DNA of 53,640 nucleotides from TMED14 sp002167805 (GTDB taxonomy: Bacteria; Bacteroidota; Bacteroidia; Flavobacteriales; Schleiferiaceae), in contig CBFHHY010000011.1 in the NCBI GenBank assembly GCA_965655795.1, positions 1-53,640 of the forward strand, given 5' to 3'. Below, piece by piece: positions 25,109 through 34,130 of the stretch. The first letter of the stretch is position 1. Each line of letters opens with the position of its first letter. The position numbers and the translations under genes are program-made. Below the pieces are notes generated by a model. That model ran no database searches and had not been told where the DNA came from. It saw only the letters and a list, made by a program, of their open reading frames with translations.

Positions 25109-25494
25109 AACACTTTTTTTTATTTATTTTAACCTCTAGCCTTCTTTTTATTTTTGGATGTGAAAAGCCTGAAAGTTCTTCTTTTCAGTTTTCAATAAAA
25201 GTTGTTGATGAAAATGGGGTTCCTATTCAAAACGCTTCAGTTCAGGCAACAGCTCCTGTTTTAAATGCTATTCCAAATTTTACAGGTCAAACAGGTGTTG
25301 ATGGAATTATGAAAGATGATGAAGGGCTTAGTCTTTTTGAATATAACATGCCTGCGGTACTTCAAGTTACAGCTCAAAAGGGTGGTAGCCCACCTGTAGT
25401 TTTTGGCTGTGGCTATATTAAACTCCAAGCTGATAGTGTAGTTAATATGACCATTGTTGTGCTTCCTTATGTTGTGGGTGTTGCTGGTTGTTAG
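25105..25494 (+). CDS. Small lipoprotein with Ig-like domain, copy 2
   Basis: This 129-residue protein starts at ATG 25105, overlapping the previous stop (ATGA). An in-frame ATG at 25096 is possible. The signal peptide ends in FIFGC (lipobox Cys19). The body repeats the layout of copy 1: FSIKVVDENGVPIQNASVQA, TGVDGIMKD, VTAQKGG and a final strand MTIVVLPY. The pair looks like a diverged tandem duplication translated in a coupled way. No enzyme motif is seen. Confidence 0.7.
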   Translation: MKHFFLFILTSSLLFIFGCEKPESSSFQFSIKVVDENGVPIQNASVQATAPVLNAIPNFTGQTGVDGIMKDDEGLSLFEYNMPAVLQVTAQKGGSPPVVFGCGYIKLQADSVVNMTIVVLPYVVGVAGC

Positions 25495-25546
25495 ATTCTT
25501 TTTAGGGTTTTTGGGGTCTTTTTTTATGTTTTAACCTAAAATACTT

Positions 25547-26059
25547 GTGAACACTATAGATCTATGTTGTTTTCTGGTTTTACTGCTTATGACTGTTCGC
25601 GGAGGCTGGGTTGGGTTAGTGAATGAGTGGGCTGGTCTTTTGGGGGTTTTTTTAGGGTATTTTTTGTCTGTGATATATGCCCCTAGTATAGATTTATGGT
25701 TTCGAAACGCTTTTGAGATTTCTTTCGATTATTCACTCATTACCGCAAGAGTGTTTATTTTTTTAGTCTCATATATTTTCTTCAAAACTTTGGGCTCTGT
25801 TTTAACCAAAATACTCAAGCTTGTTTGGTTAAATTGGATAAACCGTGCTTTGGGTTGTGTCTCTGGCGCTTTTAAAGCTATCGTATTTATGTCCGTCTTT
25901 TTTACAATTTATAACAACAGCTTTATTTATTTCTTTGATCAAGCACCACTCAAAGGAGACTCTTCTATTTTTAAAACTATTGAAATGTTTAGCTCGATGC
26001 TTTTTGAACGCTTACCAGAAGTTAACCCCCTACAAGATGAAAATTCGATTAATGTGTGA
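25547..26059 (+). CDS. CvpA-family membrane protein
   Basis: This 170-residue protein starts at GTG 25547. It has four hydrophobic segments with the CvpA-like pattern: IDLCCFLVLLLMTVRGGWVG, then NEWAGLLGVFLGYFLS, and later LNWINRALGCVSGAFKAIVF. E. coli CvpA is needed for colicin V export and envelope stress tolerance; the bacteroidotal role is unclear. It is the last plus-strand gene before convergent pgk, 27 bp away. Confidence 0.75.
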   Translation: MNTIDLCCFLVLLLMTVRGGWVGLVNEWAGLLGVFLGYFLSVIYAPSIDLWFRNAFEISFDYSLITARVFIFLVSYIFFKTLGSVLTKILKLVWLNWINRALGCVSGAFKAIVFMSVFFTIYNNSFIYFFDQAPLKGDSSIFKTIEMFSSMLFERLPEVNPLQDENSINV

Positions 26060-26086
26060 AGTTTCTATTTAAAGCAGAACTTACTT

Positions 26087-27283
26087 TTAATTGTTGCTTA
26101 GAATAGCTTGTATTCCGGGAAGTGATTTCCCTTCTAAAAACTCCAACATTGCGCCCCCTCCTGTAGACACATAGCTCATGTCTTGTGATAGTTTGAATTG
26201 CTCTACCGCAGCCACAGAGTCACCACCTCCAACAAGGCTAAATAAGCCCCTTTTTGTCTCCTTTGCTATTTTTTCACCTATTATCCTAGTTCCATGGGAA
26301 AATGGTTCCAACTCAAATACACCAAGTGGTCCATTCCACAAAAGTGTTTTTGCAGACTCTATAACTCCTGAAAAGTATTCTATCGTTTCTTTCCCTGCGT
26401 CTAACCCTTGCCACCCTTCTGGGATTTCATAAATATCACAGTATTTGGTTTGCGCAGAAGAGCTGAAATCCTTTGCGGCCAAAACATCTGTGGGTAAATG
26501 AATTTTTACACCCTTACCTTCCGCGGCCTCAAGTATGGAATTCGCTATATCAATCTTATCGGCTTCACAAATACTATCGCCTATCTGTCCACCTAAGGCT
26601 TTTATAAATGTAAATGCCATTCCTCCGCAAATTATCAATTCGTCAACACTATCGATAAGACTTTTAAGAATTATTATTTTGCTTGAAACTTTTGCCCCTC
26701 CAACAATCGCAATTTTTGGTCCGTTTTCAGAACTTAGAACCTTGTTCACGTTGTCTATTTCTTTAAACATAACATCTCCAAAAGCACAACAACCTTTAAA
26801 GTAACGAGCAATAATTGAAGTAGAAGCATGTTCTCTGTGTGCGGTGCCAAAAGCGTCATTAATGTAGACGTCTCCCAGCTCTGATAATTCTTTAGCAAAA
26901 GAAACATCCCCCGTCTCTTCTCTTGAGTCAAATCTAATATTTTCTAAAACTAAAACTTCCCCATTTTTTAATGCTTTTGAGGCTTGGACAGCTTTGGGGC
27001 CCGTGATCTCTTTTGAGAAAGATATTGATCTATTAATTTTTTCTGAAAGCCATTTCAAAACAGGCCTTAAAGTTAAAGAGTTACTGGGTTTCCCGTTGGG
27101 TCTGCCAAGGTGAGACATGATTACCAAGCGCCCCCCAGCGTTTAATATTCTTGTTATTGTAGGTAGTGCCGCTGTGAGTCTTTTGGCATTTGTGATCTGT
27201 CCCGATTCATTCAGTGGAACGTTAAAATCAAAGCGAACTAAAACTCGACGCCCTGTAAGTTCTATATCTTTTAATGTTTTCAT
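26087..27283 (-). CDS. pgk: Phosphoglycerate kinase
   Basis: This 398-residue protein has the substrate-binding segments RVLVRFDFNVPLNE and MSHLGRPNGKP, GGAKVSSKI in the hinge region, and the nucleotide loop LVGGGDSVAAVEQF. It interconverts 1,3-bisphosphoglycerate and 3-phosphoglycerate with ATP formation. The length is normal. A TAnnTTTG box lies 18 bp upstream of the start, in the 43-bp spacer shared with the holB-like gene. Confidence 0.97.
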   Translation of the reverse strand: MKTLKDIELTGRRVLVRFDFNVPLNESGQITNAKRLTAALPTITRILNAGGRLVIMSHLGRPNGKPSNSLTLRPVLKWLSEKINRSISFSKEITGPKAVQASKALKNGEVLVLENIRFDSREETGDVSFAKELSELGDVYINDAFGTAHREHASTSIIARYFKGCCAFGDVMFKEIDNVNKVLSSENGPKIAIVGGAKVSSKIIILKSLIDSVDELIICGGMAFTFIKALGGQIGDSICEADKIDIANSILEAAEGKGVKIHLPTDVLAAKDFSSSAQTKYCDIYEIPEGWQGLDAGKETIEYFSGVIESAKTLLWNGPLGVFELEPFSHGTRIIGEKIAKETKRGLFSLVGGGDSVAAVEQFKLSQDMSYVSTGGGAMLEFLEGKSLPGIQAILSNN

Positions 27284-27300
27284 ACTTTTTTATCTGGTTT

Positions 27301-27308
27301 CAAAATTA
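27301..27308 (-). promoter_or_regulatory. TAnnTTTG box upstream of pgk
   Basis: The minus strand reads TAATTTTG, a full match, with a predicted leader of about 14 nt. On the plus strand TACCTTCG (27315-27322, 7 of 8) may serve the divergent holB-like gene. Confidence 0.4.
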
Positions 27309-27326
27309 GCTTTCTACCTTCGTTAA

Positions 27327-28421
27327 GTGAAAAACAAAATTTCTTTTTTTGAAACACCTTATTCACAAAATTGGCTAAAATCTGGCACCCTTGGCCGCAT
27401 ACCCCATGCGCAAATCCTGTCTTCGAACTCAGGGGGGGTCGCTTGGATGAACACACGCCTTTATGTAAAACAACTATTGTGTGACCCTGGTCTTAAAGAA
27501 TTTGGGTTGGCCCACCCTGACTTACATTTTATTTTTCCAACAGCTTCTGGAGACGGGGAGGGCTCATCGGTTAAAACATCTGACGATTATCTTGTTCAGT
27601 TTAGGGACTTCCTTGACGAAAACCCGTTCCCTTTGTTTAAAAATTGGGCATCTAAAATCAGCGCCAATAAAAAGTCATTAATTATTGGTGTCAAAGAAGC
27701 TTCTAATGTATTAGAAAAATTAGCACTAAAATCACATTCAGGAAAATATAAAATTATCATCATTTGGCTTCCTGAAAAGCTAAATAACTCTGCAGCAAAC
27801 CGGCTTTTAAAAACCATAGAAGAACCTCAAGACAAGACTCTTATTTTGTTAATTACGGAAAATGTTTCAAAAATTCTACCAACAATTAAAAGCCGTTGTC
27901 AAGTTTTATCATTTCCCCCAATGGAGCATAATGTTTTAAGCAAGTGGATCAAGGACGAGTACGATCTTTCGAACGAACGGTCCGAAATGCTTGCTAGCCT
28001 ATCTGAAGGGCAGCCTGGTGTCGCAATAAACTATTTGAAAAACGATGAGGAACTTAGATTGTTTTCAGAAACTTTTGCTTCAAGTATGCGAATTTCTTTC
28101 AAAAAAGACTTTACTGAATTAAATAACTGGGTTGAAAAACTCTCTCTTTTGGGGAGAGACCAAATAATTGACTATTTCTCTTTTTCTTCATCACTTTTTT
28201 CTCTATTAGTCAAACATAAATTTGGAGATAATAACGCTATTGCGCTGGATTGGTTTGATGATATCTCTTTTAAAACCGATGGTTTTGCTAGACTTTTAGA
28301 AACCAGCAAGTTAAGTTTTGTTTTATCTTCTTTGGACTCAGCTAAATTAGATATCCAAAGAAACTTAAACGCCAAAATAGTTCTTTTAGATATGGGGGTA
28401 AAGTTGATGTCTATTTTTTAA
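27327..28421 (+). CDS. holB: DNA polymerase III delta' subunit
   Basis: This 364-residue AAA+ clamp-loader protein starts at GTG 27327. PHAQILSSNSGG stands where ATP-binding relatives have a Walker A loop, and it is degenerate, as in delta'. The segment NRLLKTIEEPQDKTLILLIT and the SRC motif (TIKSRCQVLSFPP) that supplies the arginine finger are intact. It helps load the sliding clamp. Its 3' end overlaps the convergent methyltransferase gene by 4 bp. Confidence 0.85.
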   Translation: MKNKISFFETPYSQNWLKSGTLGRIPHAQILSSNSGGVAWMNTRLYVKQLLCDPGLKEFGLAHPDLHFIFPTASGDGEGSSVKTSDDYLVQFRDFLDENPFPLFKNWASKISANKKSLIIGVKEASNVLEKLALKSHSGKYKIIIIWLPEKLNNSAANRLLKTIEEPQDKTLILLITENVSKILPTIKSRCQVLSFPPMEHNVLSKWIKDEYDLSNERSEMLASLSEGQPGVAINYLKNDEELRLFSETFASSMRISFKKDFTELNNWVEKLSLLGRDQIIDYFSFSSSLFSLLVKHKFGDNNAIALDWFDDISFKTDGFARLLETSKLSFVLSSLDSAKLDIQRNLNAKIVLLDMGVKLMSIF

Positions 28422-29305
28422 ACTTTCTTTAAAACATACATCAGGCTGCTTGTGTTCGTTTGCCCACCCTTATAGTTACTAATTAAACCCAGCAAAAAGG
28501 ATTTAATCCAATTCTTTCTTCCGTATTTATATAGTTCACTCAACAAGCTTACGTAAAAAGCGTCTAATCGCATTGGGAGCACGGCGTCTACTTTCCAGCC
28601 GGTTTTCTCTGCTAAATTCTTTATGTCCTTTTTTGTGAAGTGCCAAAAGTGTATCGGAACATCATAGGCCGCCCAATGCTCATCATATAATTTCGCATCG
28701 TAAGACTCACGGTTTGGAACCCCTATAACTAGAATAGCTTTCTTTGTGGAGTGGTTATGAAATTTTTTCATGGCCTGATCTGGGTCAGAAAGATGCTCTA
28801 AAACATGCCAAAGTGAAATAGCGTCAAATTTTTCCTCAACTTTTAAGTCATCAATATTCTCAAAAATTGTTGATTTTAATCGTTTTTCGGCAATTTTTCG
28901 TGCTTTTTTGTTTGTTTCTATGCCAAAAACGCTCCATTTTCGAAATTTTGCATGCTCTAAAAAAACGCCTATTCCACACCCAACGTCCAAGAGTCTTCGA
29001 ATATTCGATTTTTCGGAAACGTGATCTTCTAAGGTCTTCAGTTTTTTAATGGCGTTATATGATCTAAAACCATTGTATAGCTTCTTAAAAAAGGTCTGAC
29101 TTTCTTCAGAATGACTCAAGTAGTTTGGTGACTCATAATAATTTCCGATTTTCTCAAGAGCGGGCCTTGGGTCTGTTCTCCATAGCCCACACCCAGCACA
29201 AGACCGGATATCAAAAACTTCCTTAGAAACCATGTGGTCAATGATTTTCTTTTCAAAACGAGAAGCTGACTCTTCACACACGGGGCACTTTATATTCTTT
29301 TTCAT
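28418..29305 (-). CDS. Zinc-ribbon class I SAM-dependent methyltransferase
   Basis: This 295-residue protein starts at ATG 29305. An alternative GTG at 29323 would put a parS-like site inside the coding region. The N-terminus has two Cys pairs (CPVC and CAGC) that form a zinc ribbon. SAM motif I is RLLDVGCGIGVFLEHA, followed by FGIETNKKA and later SLWHVLEHLSDPDQAM. This architecture (methyltransferase 13/23 type) is often found with sugar or surface-polymer modification. The substrate is unknown. It follows mnmG directly. Confidence 0.8.
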   Translation of the reverse strand: MKKNIKCPVCEESASRFEKKIIDHMVSKEVFDIRSCAGCGLWRTDPRPALEKIGNYYESPNYLSHSEESQTFFKKLYNGFRSYNAIKKLKTLEDHVSEKSNIRRLLDVGCGIGVFLEHAKFRKWSVFGIETNKKARKIAEKRLKSTIFENIDDLKVEEKFDAISLWHVLEHLSDPDQAMKKFHNHSTKKAILVIGVPNRESYDAKLYDEHWAAYDVPIHFWHFTKKDIKNLAEKTGWKVDAVLPMRLDAFYVSLLSELYKYGRKNWIKSFLLGLISNYKGGQTNTSSLMYVLKKV

Positions 29306-29306
29306 T

Positions 29307-29322
29307 TGTTCCACGTGTAACA
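29307..29322. promoter_or_regulatory. parS-like site 1
   Basis: TGTTCCACGTGTAACA matches the degenerate ParB-binding consensus TGTTNCACGTGNAACA at every fixed position and is near palindromic. It occupies the exact space between the mnmG stop and the methyltransferase ATG. ParB/Spo0J binding is inferred from the consensus. Confidence 0.7.
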
Positions 29323-31170
29323 CTAACGACCCAAATGGACCAATAATATTTGAATGTCTGCTGGCGAAACGCCGGCTATTCGGCTTGCTTGACCAAGTGT
29401 TGCCGGTTCGACAACCGAAAGTTTGTCTCTTGATTCTGCGCTCAGCGCTTGTATTTTGTGATATGCAAAACCGGAGGGGATTTTTAAACTTTCTAATCTT
29501 TTTGTTTTTTCAACTCGATCCATTTCTTTTTCAATATATCCAGAATACTTGAGACTAATTTCCACCTGCTCCCAAACTTCATCAGTCATATTTAATAAAT
29601 CGCCCGGAGTTTCGCTTAACACCTCTTTCAAAGATATGTTTGGTCTTAATATAAGGCTAGAAATCGGCCCCTGCTGTTTTAGTAAAGCGCTTTTTTTTGA
29701 TTTCAGCAATTCATTGTGCTCCTCAGGTTTAGCCCGTTTTTTTAAAATCCAGTCCGAAGCGGTGGCTATATCCCGCTTTTTATTTTCAAAACGAGCCCAC
29801 TGCTGATCACTTATAAGGCCCAAAAGCCTTCCTGTTTCGGTCAGCCTTAAGTCTGCATTGTCTTGGCGCAAAGTAAGTCTAAACTCTGCTCGGCTAGTGA
29901 ACATTCTATATGGTTCGTCTATTCCTTTTGTGATTAAATCATCTATTAAAACACCAATGTATGCATCGCTTCTTTTCAACACCAAGGGCTCATTCTTTTT
30001 TATATACTGATGGGCGTTTATACCAGCAACTAAACCCTGACAAGCGGCTTCTTCATAACCCGTTGTGCCGTTTATTTGCCCTGCAAAAAACAACCCGTCA
30101 ACTAGTTTTGTTTCTAAACTGCGTTTGAGTTGTGTCGGCGGAAAATAGTCATATTCTACTGCGTATCCAGGTCTAAAAAATTTAGCATTTTCAAAACCAG
30201 GAACCCGTCTTAATGCTTTTTGCTGAATATCCTCAGGTAGAGATGTTGAAAAACCATTTATGTATACTTCTACCGTCTTCCAACCCTCCGGCTCGATAAA
30301 CATTTGATGGCTATTTTTATCTGAAAACCGACTGATTTTTTCTTCAATACTAGGGCAGTATCTCGGCCCCGCACTTTCAATAGCCCCATTGAACATGGGG
30401 CTCCGCTCAAAACCGGAACGCAACACTTCATGTACATCGTTACTTGTGTGGGCTATCCAACAAGACCTTTGTTTAATAAGTTTTTTTGTGTCTGTAAAAG
30501 AAAATTTTCCAGGGTTTTTATCACCTTTTTGCTCTTCAAACTGACCGTAATCTAAAGAGCGTCCGTCTAAACGAGGCGGTGTTCCTGTTTTCATCCGCCC
30601 ACTCTCAAATCCTAATTTTTCTAGGTTGCTAGTAATTCCGACAGAAGAAGACTCTGAACTACGACCGCCTTTTGTTTTCGTTTCCCCCACGTGCATAACT
30701 CCATTTAAAAATGTGCCACTAGTTAAAACTACAGAATTACATTTTATGAGCGTTCCGTTGTTTAATAAAACCCCTATTATTTTCTTGTTTTCTGTTTTTA
30801 TTCCAGCGACCGATGATTGTAAAAAATCTAGGTTGTCTATACTTTCAAGCATTAACCTCCACTCTTCTGCAAATCTCCAACGATCACTTTGAACTCTTGG
30901 AGACCACATCGCTGGACCCTTTGACTTATTAAGCATTCTAAATTGTATTGCAGTATTATCAGAAACAATGCCTGAAAACCCACCCAGCGCGTCTATTTCC
31001 CTTAATATTTGACCTTTAGCAACACCACCCATAGCTGGGTTACAACTCATTTGTGCAATAGTTTGTAAATTCATTGTTATTAATAGTGTTGTAGATCCCA
31101 TTCGCGCCGCGGCAGCAGCAGCCTCGCAACCAGCATGACCCCCTCCTACAATAATAACGTCGTAATTCAT
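29323..31170 (-). CDS. mnmG: tRNA uridine-5-carboxymethylaminomethyl synthesis enzyme MnmG (GidA)
   Basis: This 615-residue protein has an N-terminal FAD-binding loop (VIIVGGGHAGCEAAAAAARMG), then SCNPAMGGVAKGQ, TGTPPRLDGRS and the helical C-terminal domain ending in SPADIQILLVHLGR. With MnmE it modifies U34 of several tRNAs. The length is normal. It is bracketed by two parS-like sites, one at each end. In many bacteria gidA lies near the replication origin, which agrees with the sites. Confidence 0.97.
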   Translation of the reverse strand: MNYDVIIVGGGHAGCEAAAAAARMGSTTLLITMNLQTIAQMSCNPAMGGVAKGQILREIDALGGFSGIVSDNTAIQFRMLNKSKGPAMWSPRVQSDRWRFAEEWRLMLESIDNLDFLQSSVAGIKTENKKIIGVLLNNGTLIKCNSVVLTSGTFLNGVMHVGETKTKGGRSSESSSVGITSNLEKLGFESGRMKTGTPPRLDGRSLDYGQFEEQKGDKNPGKFSFTDTKKLIKQRSCWIAHTSNDVHEVLRSGFERSPMFNGAIESAGPRYCPSIEEKISRFSDKNSHQMFIEPEGWKTVEVYINGFSTSLPEDIQQKALRRVPGFENAKFFRPGYAVEYDYFPPTQLKRSLETKLVDGLFFAGQINGTTGYEEAACQGLVAGINAHQYIKKNEPLVLKRSDAYIGVLIDDLITKGIDEPYRMFTSRAEFRLTLRQDNADLRLTETGRLLGLISDQQWARFENKKRDIATASDWILKKRAKPEEHNELLKSKKSALLKQQGPISSLILRPNISLKEVLSETPGDLLNMTDEVWEQVEISLKYSGYIEKEMDRVEKTKRLESLKIPSGFAYHKIQALSAESRDKLSVVEPATLGQASRIAGVSPADIQILLVHLGR

Positions 31171-31186
31171 TGTTTCACGTGGAACT
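31171..31186. promoter_or_regulatory. parS-like site 2
   Basis: TGTTTCACGTGGAACT differs from TGTTNCACGTGNAACA only at the last base. It lies immediately upstream of the mnmG ATG, between mnmG and ybeY, and touches the ybeY stop codon. It is 1.86 kb from site 1. Confidence 0.65.
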
Positions 31187-31607
31187 ATATATTATCATAT
31201 AAAGCAAGATAATAATCTTCTTTGCTTGACATTAATGTTTTATCCATTTTTTCAGTGTCATTATAACCAAGAACATGCAATAAGCCGTGCAACATAACCC
31301 TGTTTAATTCTTTCTGAAAAAACACCCCAAAGTTTTGAGAATTTTCTTGAACTCTTTCGACACTTATATAAATATCAGCCATTTTCCTCGGTCCTCTATT
31401 TCGAGGAAAAGCAATAACATCCGTGTAATATTTATGATTAAGAAATTTAGTATTTATTTCTAATATTTTTTTATCTGAAATGAGTTGATAATTAACTTCT
31501 ATAATTTTACAATGTTCTTTTTCTTCTATTTTTTTTAATAAGAAAGCAAATTTTTTAGGTTCGATAAACTTCTTCCAAATATCTTTTTCATATTCAAATT
31601 TTACCAT
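31185..31607 (-). CDS. ybeY: Endoribonuclease YbeY
   Basis: This 140-residue protein starts at ATG 31607, which overlaps the rpiB stop (TAATG). The metal motif reads HGLLHVLGYND: two His ligands are kept, but the third His of the usual HxxxHxxxxxH is Asp, a variant I recall from Bacteroidota. YbeY matures the 16S rRNA 3' end and takes part in ribosome quality control. The gene is very A+T rich (31441-31500 has only 10 G+C in 60). Confidence 0.88.
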   Translation of the reverse strand: MVKFEYEKDIWKKFIEPKKFAFLLKKIEEKEHCKIIEVNYQLISDKKILEINTKFLNHKYYTDVIAFPRNRGPRKMADIYISVERVQENSQNFGVFFQKELNRVMLHGLLHVLGYNDTEKMDKTLMSSKEDYYLALYDNI

Positions 31608-32047
31608 TAACAATTAATTTTATTTACCCTATTTAGGTGTCTACCTCCTTCAAATTTTTGATTTAGAAATGCATCTAAACATTCTAAAGATGTTTTTTTT
31701 GATATAAATCTCGCTGGTAAAGCTAATATGTTTGCATTATTGTGACTTCTAGCTAAACTTGCTAATTCTGGATTCCAACAAAGCGCCGATCTTATTCCTT
31801 GATGTTTGTTTACAGTCATATTAATACCGTTACCACTTCCACATATTACTATACCGTAATCAGCTTTTTCCTGTAAAATATCTAAAGCAACTTTATGTCC
31901 GTGATCCGGATAATCTACAGAACCCGGGCCATCACAACCATGATTGATTATTTTATAACCTAACTGAGATAGTTTATCAATAATTAAAAATTTTAATTCA
32001 AAACCCGCATGGTCATTTCCTATAGATATTGTCAATATTTTGTTCAT
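31607..32047 (-). CDS. rpiB: RpiB/LacA/LacB-family sugar-phosphate isomerase
   Basis: This 146-residue protein starts ILTISIGNDHAGFELK. It has SVDYPDHGHKVA, the catalytic Cys69 in ICGSGNGINM, and the phosphate-binding segment ARSHNNANILALPARF. These fit ribose-5-phosphate isomerase B, which interconverts ribose-5-P and ribulose-5-P. It is the first gene of the minus-strand run rpiB-ybeY-mnmG-methyltransferase and lies next to the extremely A+T-rich spacer. Confidence 0.88.
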   Translation of the reverse strand: MNKILTISIGNDHAGFELKFLIIDKLSQLGYKIINHGCDGPGSVDYPDHGHKVALDILQEKADYGIVICGSGNGINMTVNKHQGIRSALCWNPELASLARSHNNANILALPARFISKKTSLECLDAFLNQKFEGGRHLNRVNKINC

Positions 32048-32378
32048 AACCTTATATGAGTTGTTGATTAAAATGTAATGAATATTTTATGTGTTTTTTT
32101 CATTAACTATGATTTTATATTTATCAATAAAAAAATATAAATTATCAATAACTTTAAGTGATTTTATTCTTAACAAAAAGTATTATTTATTATATAAAGT
32201 TACTAATATGTACATATATTAAATAATTGATTTACAATATTTTATATTAAATTTTACTGTTAACTAAATGTTTATTAATCTTAATATTTTAATATCCAAA
32301 TTATTTATTGCATTTTATACACTTTATTAACCGGATAACACTATTATATATTTTATTTAAAATAAATTATATATATAA
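32048..32378. other. 331-bp intergenic region, about 87% A+T; candidate replication origin
   Basis: I count 44 G+C in 331 bases. No gene, tRNA or hairpin terminator is seen. TTATCAATAA occurs at 32121 and again at 32142, 21 bp apart (two helical turns). TTATACACT at 32315-32323 matches the DnaA box TTATNCACA at 8 of 9. No perfect box was found. Together with the two parS-like sites 0.9 and 2.7 kb away this makes an oriC candidate. It could equally be an A+T-rich promoter region for rpiB. Confidence 0.35.
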
Positions 32379-33917
32379 TTATATGTTAAATTCTATTCCT
32401 TGAGCTAAAGGTAAAGAGTTACCATAATTTAAAGTATTAGTTTGTCTTCTCATATATGCTTTCCATGCATCTGAACCACTTTCTCTTCCACCACCAGTTT
32501 CTTTTTCACCTCCAAATGCACCTCCAATTTCCGCACCGCTGGTTCCAATATTGACGTTAGCGATACCACAATCTGAACCACTTGCAGATAAAAACATATT
32601 AGCCTCTTGCATAGAGTTTGTCATTATTGCTGAACTTAATCCTTGAGGTACATTATTCTGAGTATTTAAAGCTTCTTTTAAATCAGAATATTTCATTACA
32701 TACAATAAAGGAGCAAATGTTTCATGTTGAACAACATCCCAAATATTTTCCACTTCAGCGATAGATGGTGTGACATAACAATTACTAGAATACGATTCTC
32801 CTTTTAATTGTTCACCTTTTAACAAGAATTTTCCTCCTTGTTTTTCTACATCTTTTAAGGATTGTAAATAGTTATTTACAGCATCCGAATCAATTAATGG
32901 TCCCATATGATTTTTTATATCTAAAGGACTACCAATTTTTATTTGTTTATAAGCATCACAAATTGAATTACATACTTTATCATAAATACTTTCGTGAATT
33001 ATCAATCTTCTAGTACTTGTACATCTTTGACCGGCAGTTCCAATAGCACCAAAAACTGCAGCAGTAACGGTCATTTTGAGATCAGCTGATTCAGTTATAA
33101 TAATGGCGTTATTACCACCTAATTCTAAAATAGAACGACCCAATCTACTCGCAACTTTTTCACCAACAGCTTTACCCATCAATGTTGATCCTGTAGCTGA
33201 AACAACAGGTATTCTTTTATCCTGGCTCATTTTTACTCCAATATTTTTATCACCTGTTAATATGATAGATAAGTTTTTTGGAAGATTCATTTCTAATGTA
33301 ACTTCATTCCATATTTTTTGACAAGCTATAGAACATAAAGGTGTTTTTTCAGAACCTTTCCAGACACAGGAATTACCACAAACCCAAGCTAATGTTGCAT
33401 TCCAAGCCCAAACAGCAACAGGAAAATTAAAAGCTGAAATTATTCCAATAACCCCCATTGGATGGTACTGTTCCATCATAAAATGTTCAGGTCTTTCACT
33501 TTTAATAGTTAAACCTGTTAATTGTCTAGACAACCCTACTGCAAAATCGCAGATATCTATCATTTCTTGTACTTCTCCCAAACCTTCTTGATAGGATTTC
33601 CCCATTTCATAACTAACTAATAATCCTAAAGCAGATTTTTGATCTCTTAGTTTATTTCCAAAAACTCTAACAGCTTCTCCTCTTTTTGGTGCAGGAACAT
33701 TTCTCCATTCAAGAAAAGATTTATGGGCTTCAATTATACTTTTTTCATATTGTTCGTCAGTAGTAAATGATGCATAACCAATTAAAGATCCATCAACTGG
33801 TGAATAACTATGAATTTTTTTATCAGAATGATGAGCATTAACACCTATCCAGGTTCCAGCATTTTTATTATCAATAGATAAACTTTTTAAAGCTTCTTGA
33901 AGTGTAGGTTGTGACAT
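32379..33917 (-). CDS. ALDH7-type aldehyde dehydrogenase (aminoadipate semialdehyde/P6C dehydrogenase-like)
   Basis: This 512-residue NAD-dependent dehydrogenase has the general base Glu265 (LELGGNN), the nucleophile Cys299 (GTAGQRCTSTRRL) and Asn164 (AFNFP). GTAGQRCT followed by TRRL, and a C-terminus rich in GGAFGGEKETGGGRESGSD, match the antiquitin (ALDH7) group. Members oxidise alpha-aminoadipate semialdehyde/piperideine-6-carboxylate in lysine breakdown; bacterial relatives are AmaB/Pcd. No other lysine genes are nearby, so the substrate is inferred. A TAnnTTTG box sits 28 bp upstream. Confidence 0.85.
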   Translation of the reverse strand: MSQPTLQEALKSLSIDNKNAGTWIGVNAHHSDKKIHSYSPVDGSLIGYASFTTDEQYEKSIIEAHKSFLEWRNVPAPKRGEAVRVFGNKLRDQKSALGLLVSYEMGKSYQEGLGEVQEMIDICDFAVGLSRQLTGLTIKSERPEHFMMEQYHPMGVIGIISAFNFPVAVWAWNATLAWVCGNSCVWKGSEKTPLCSIACQKIWNEVTLEMNLPKNLSIILTGDKNIGVKMSQDKRIPVVSATGSTLMGKAVGEKVASRLGRSILELGGNNAIIITESADLKMTVTAAVFGAIGTAGQRCTSTRRLIIHESIYDKVCNSICDAYKQIKIGSPLDIKNHMGPLIDSDAVNNYLQSLKDVEKQGGKFLLKGEQLKGESYSSNCYVTPSIAEVENIWDVVQHETFAPLLYVMKYSDLKEALNTQNNVPQGLSSAIMTNSMQEANMFLSASGSDCGIANVNIGTSGAEIGGAFGGEKETGGGRESGSDAWKAYMRRQTNTLNYGNSLPLAQGIEFNI

Positions 33918-33944
33918 GTCTAAATATTTTCAGGATTAGAAAAA

Positions 33945-33952
33945 CAAAGATA
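33945..33952 (-). promoter_or_regulatory. TAnnTTTG box upstream of the aldehyde dehydrogenase
   Basis: The minus strand reads TATCTTTG, a full match to the -7 element, with a predicted leader of about 24 nt. No obvious -33 TTG was found. Confidence 0.4.
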
Positions 33953-33995
33953 AAGTGATATGTAAGGTAAAAATTTGGAAAAAAGAACTGATAAC

Positions 33996-34022
33996 AAAAA
34001 AACCCTGAAAACAGGGTTTTTT
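33996..34022 (-). terminator. Rho-independent terminator after tRNA-Cys
   Basis: CCCTG, loop of four, CAGGG, with A-runs on one side and T-runs on the other. It starts 2 bp past the tRNA 3' end on the minus strand and could work in both directions. Confidence 0.8.
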
Positions 34023-34023
34023 G

Positions 34024-34094
34024 AGGTCTCGAGCGGATTCGAACCGCTGTACAAGCTTTTGCAGAGCTCTGCCTAGCCACTCGGCCACGAGACC
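34024..34094 (-). tRNA. tRNA-Cys (GCA)
   Basis: This 71-nt cloverleaf has the acceptor pair GGTCTCG/CGAGACC, anticodon stem GAGCT/AGCTT with loop CTGCAAA (anticodon GCA), and T arm AGCGG-TTCGAAT-CCGCT. The discriminator base is U73, an identity element for cysteine. CCA is not encoded. A terminator follows immediately. Confidence 0.95.
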
Positions 34095-34130
34095 AGATTT
34101 TTCAAAACTACGACCCAAATAATAATTGAG

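Noticed and set aside
30685..30700. Third CACGTG motif inside mnmG
   Set aside because: The bases around CACGTG do not fit TGTTNCACGTGNAACA, so it is not a parS candidate.
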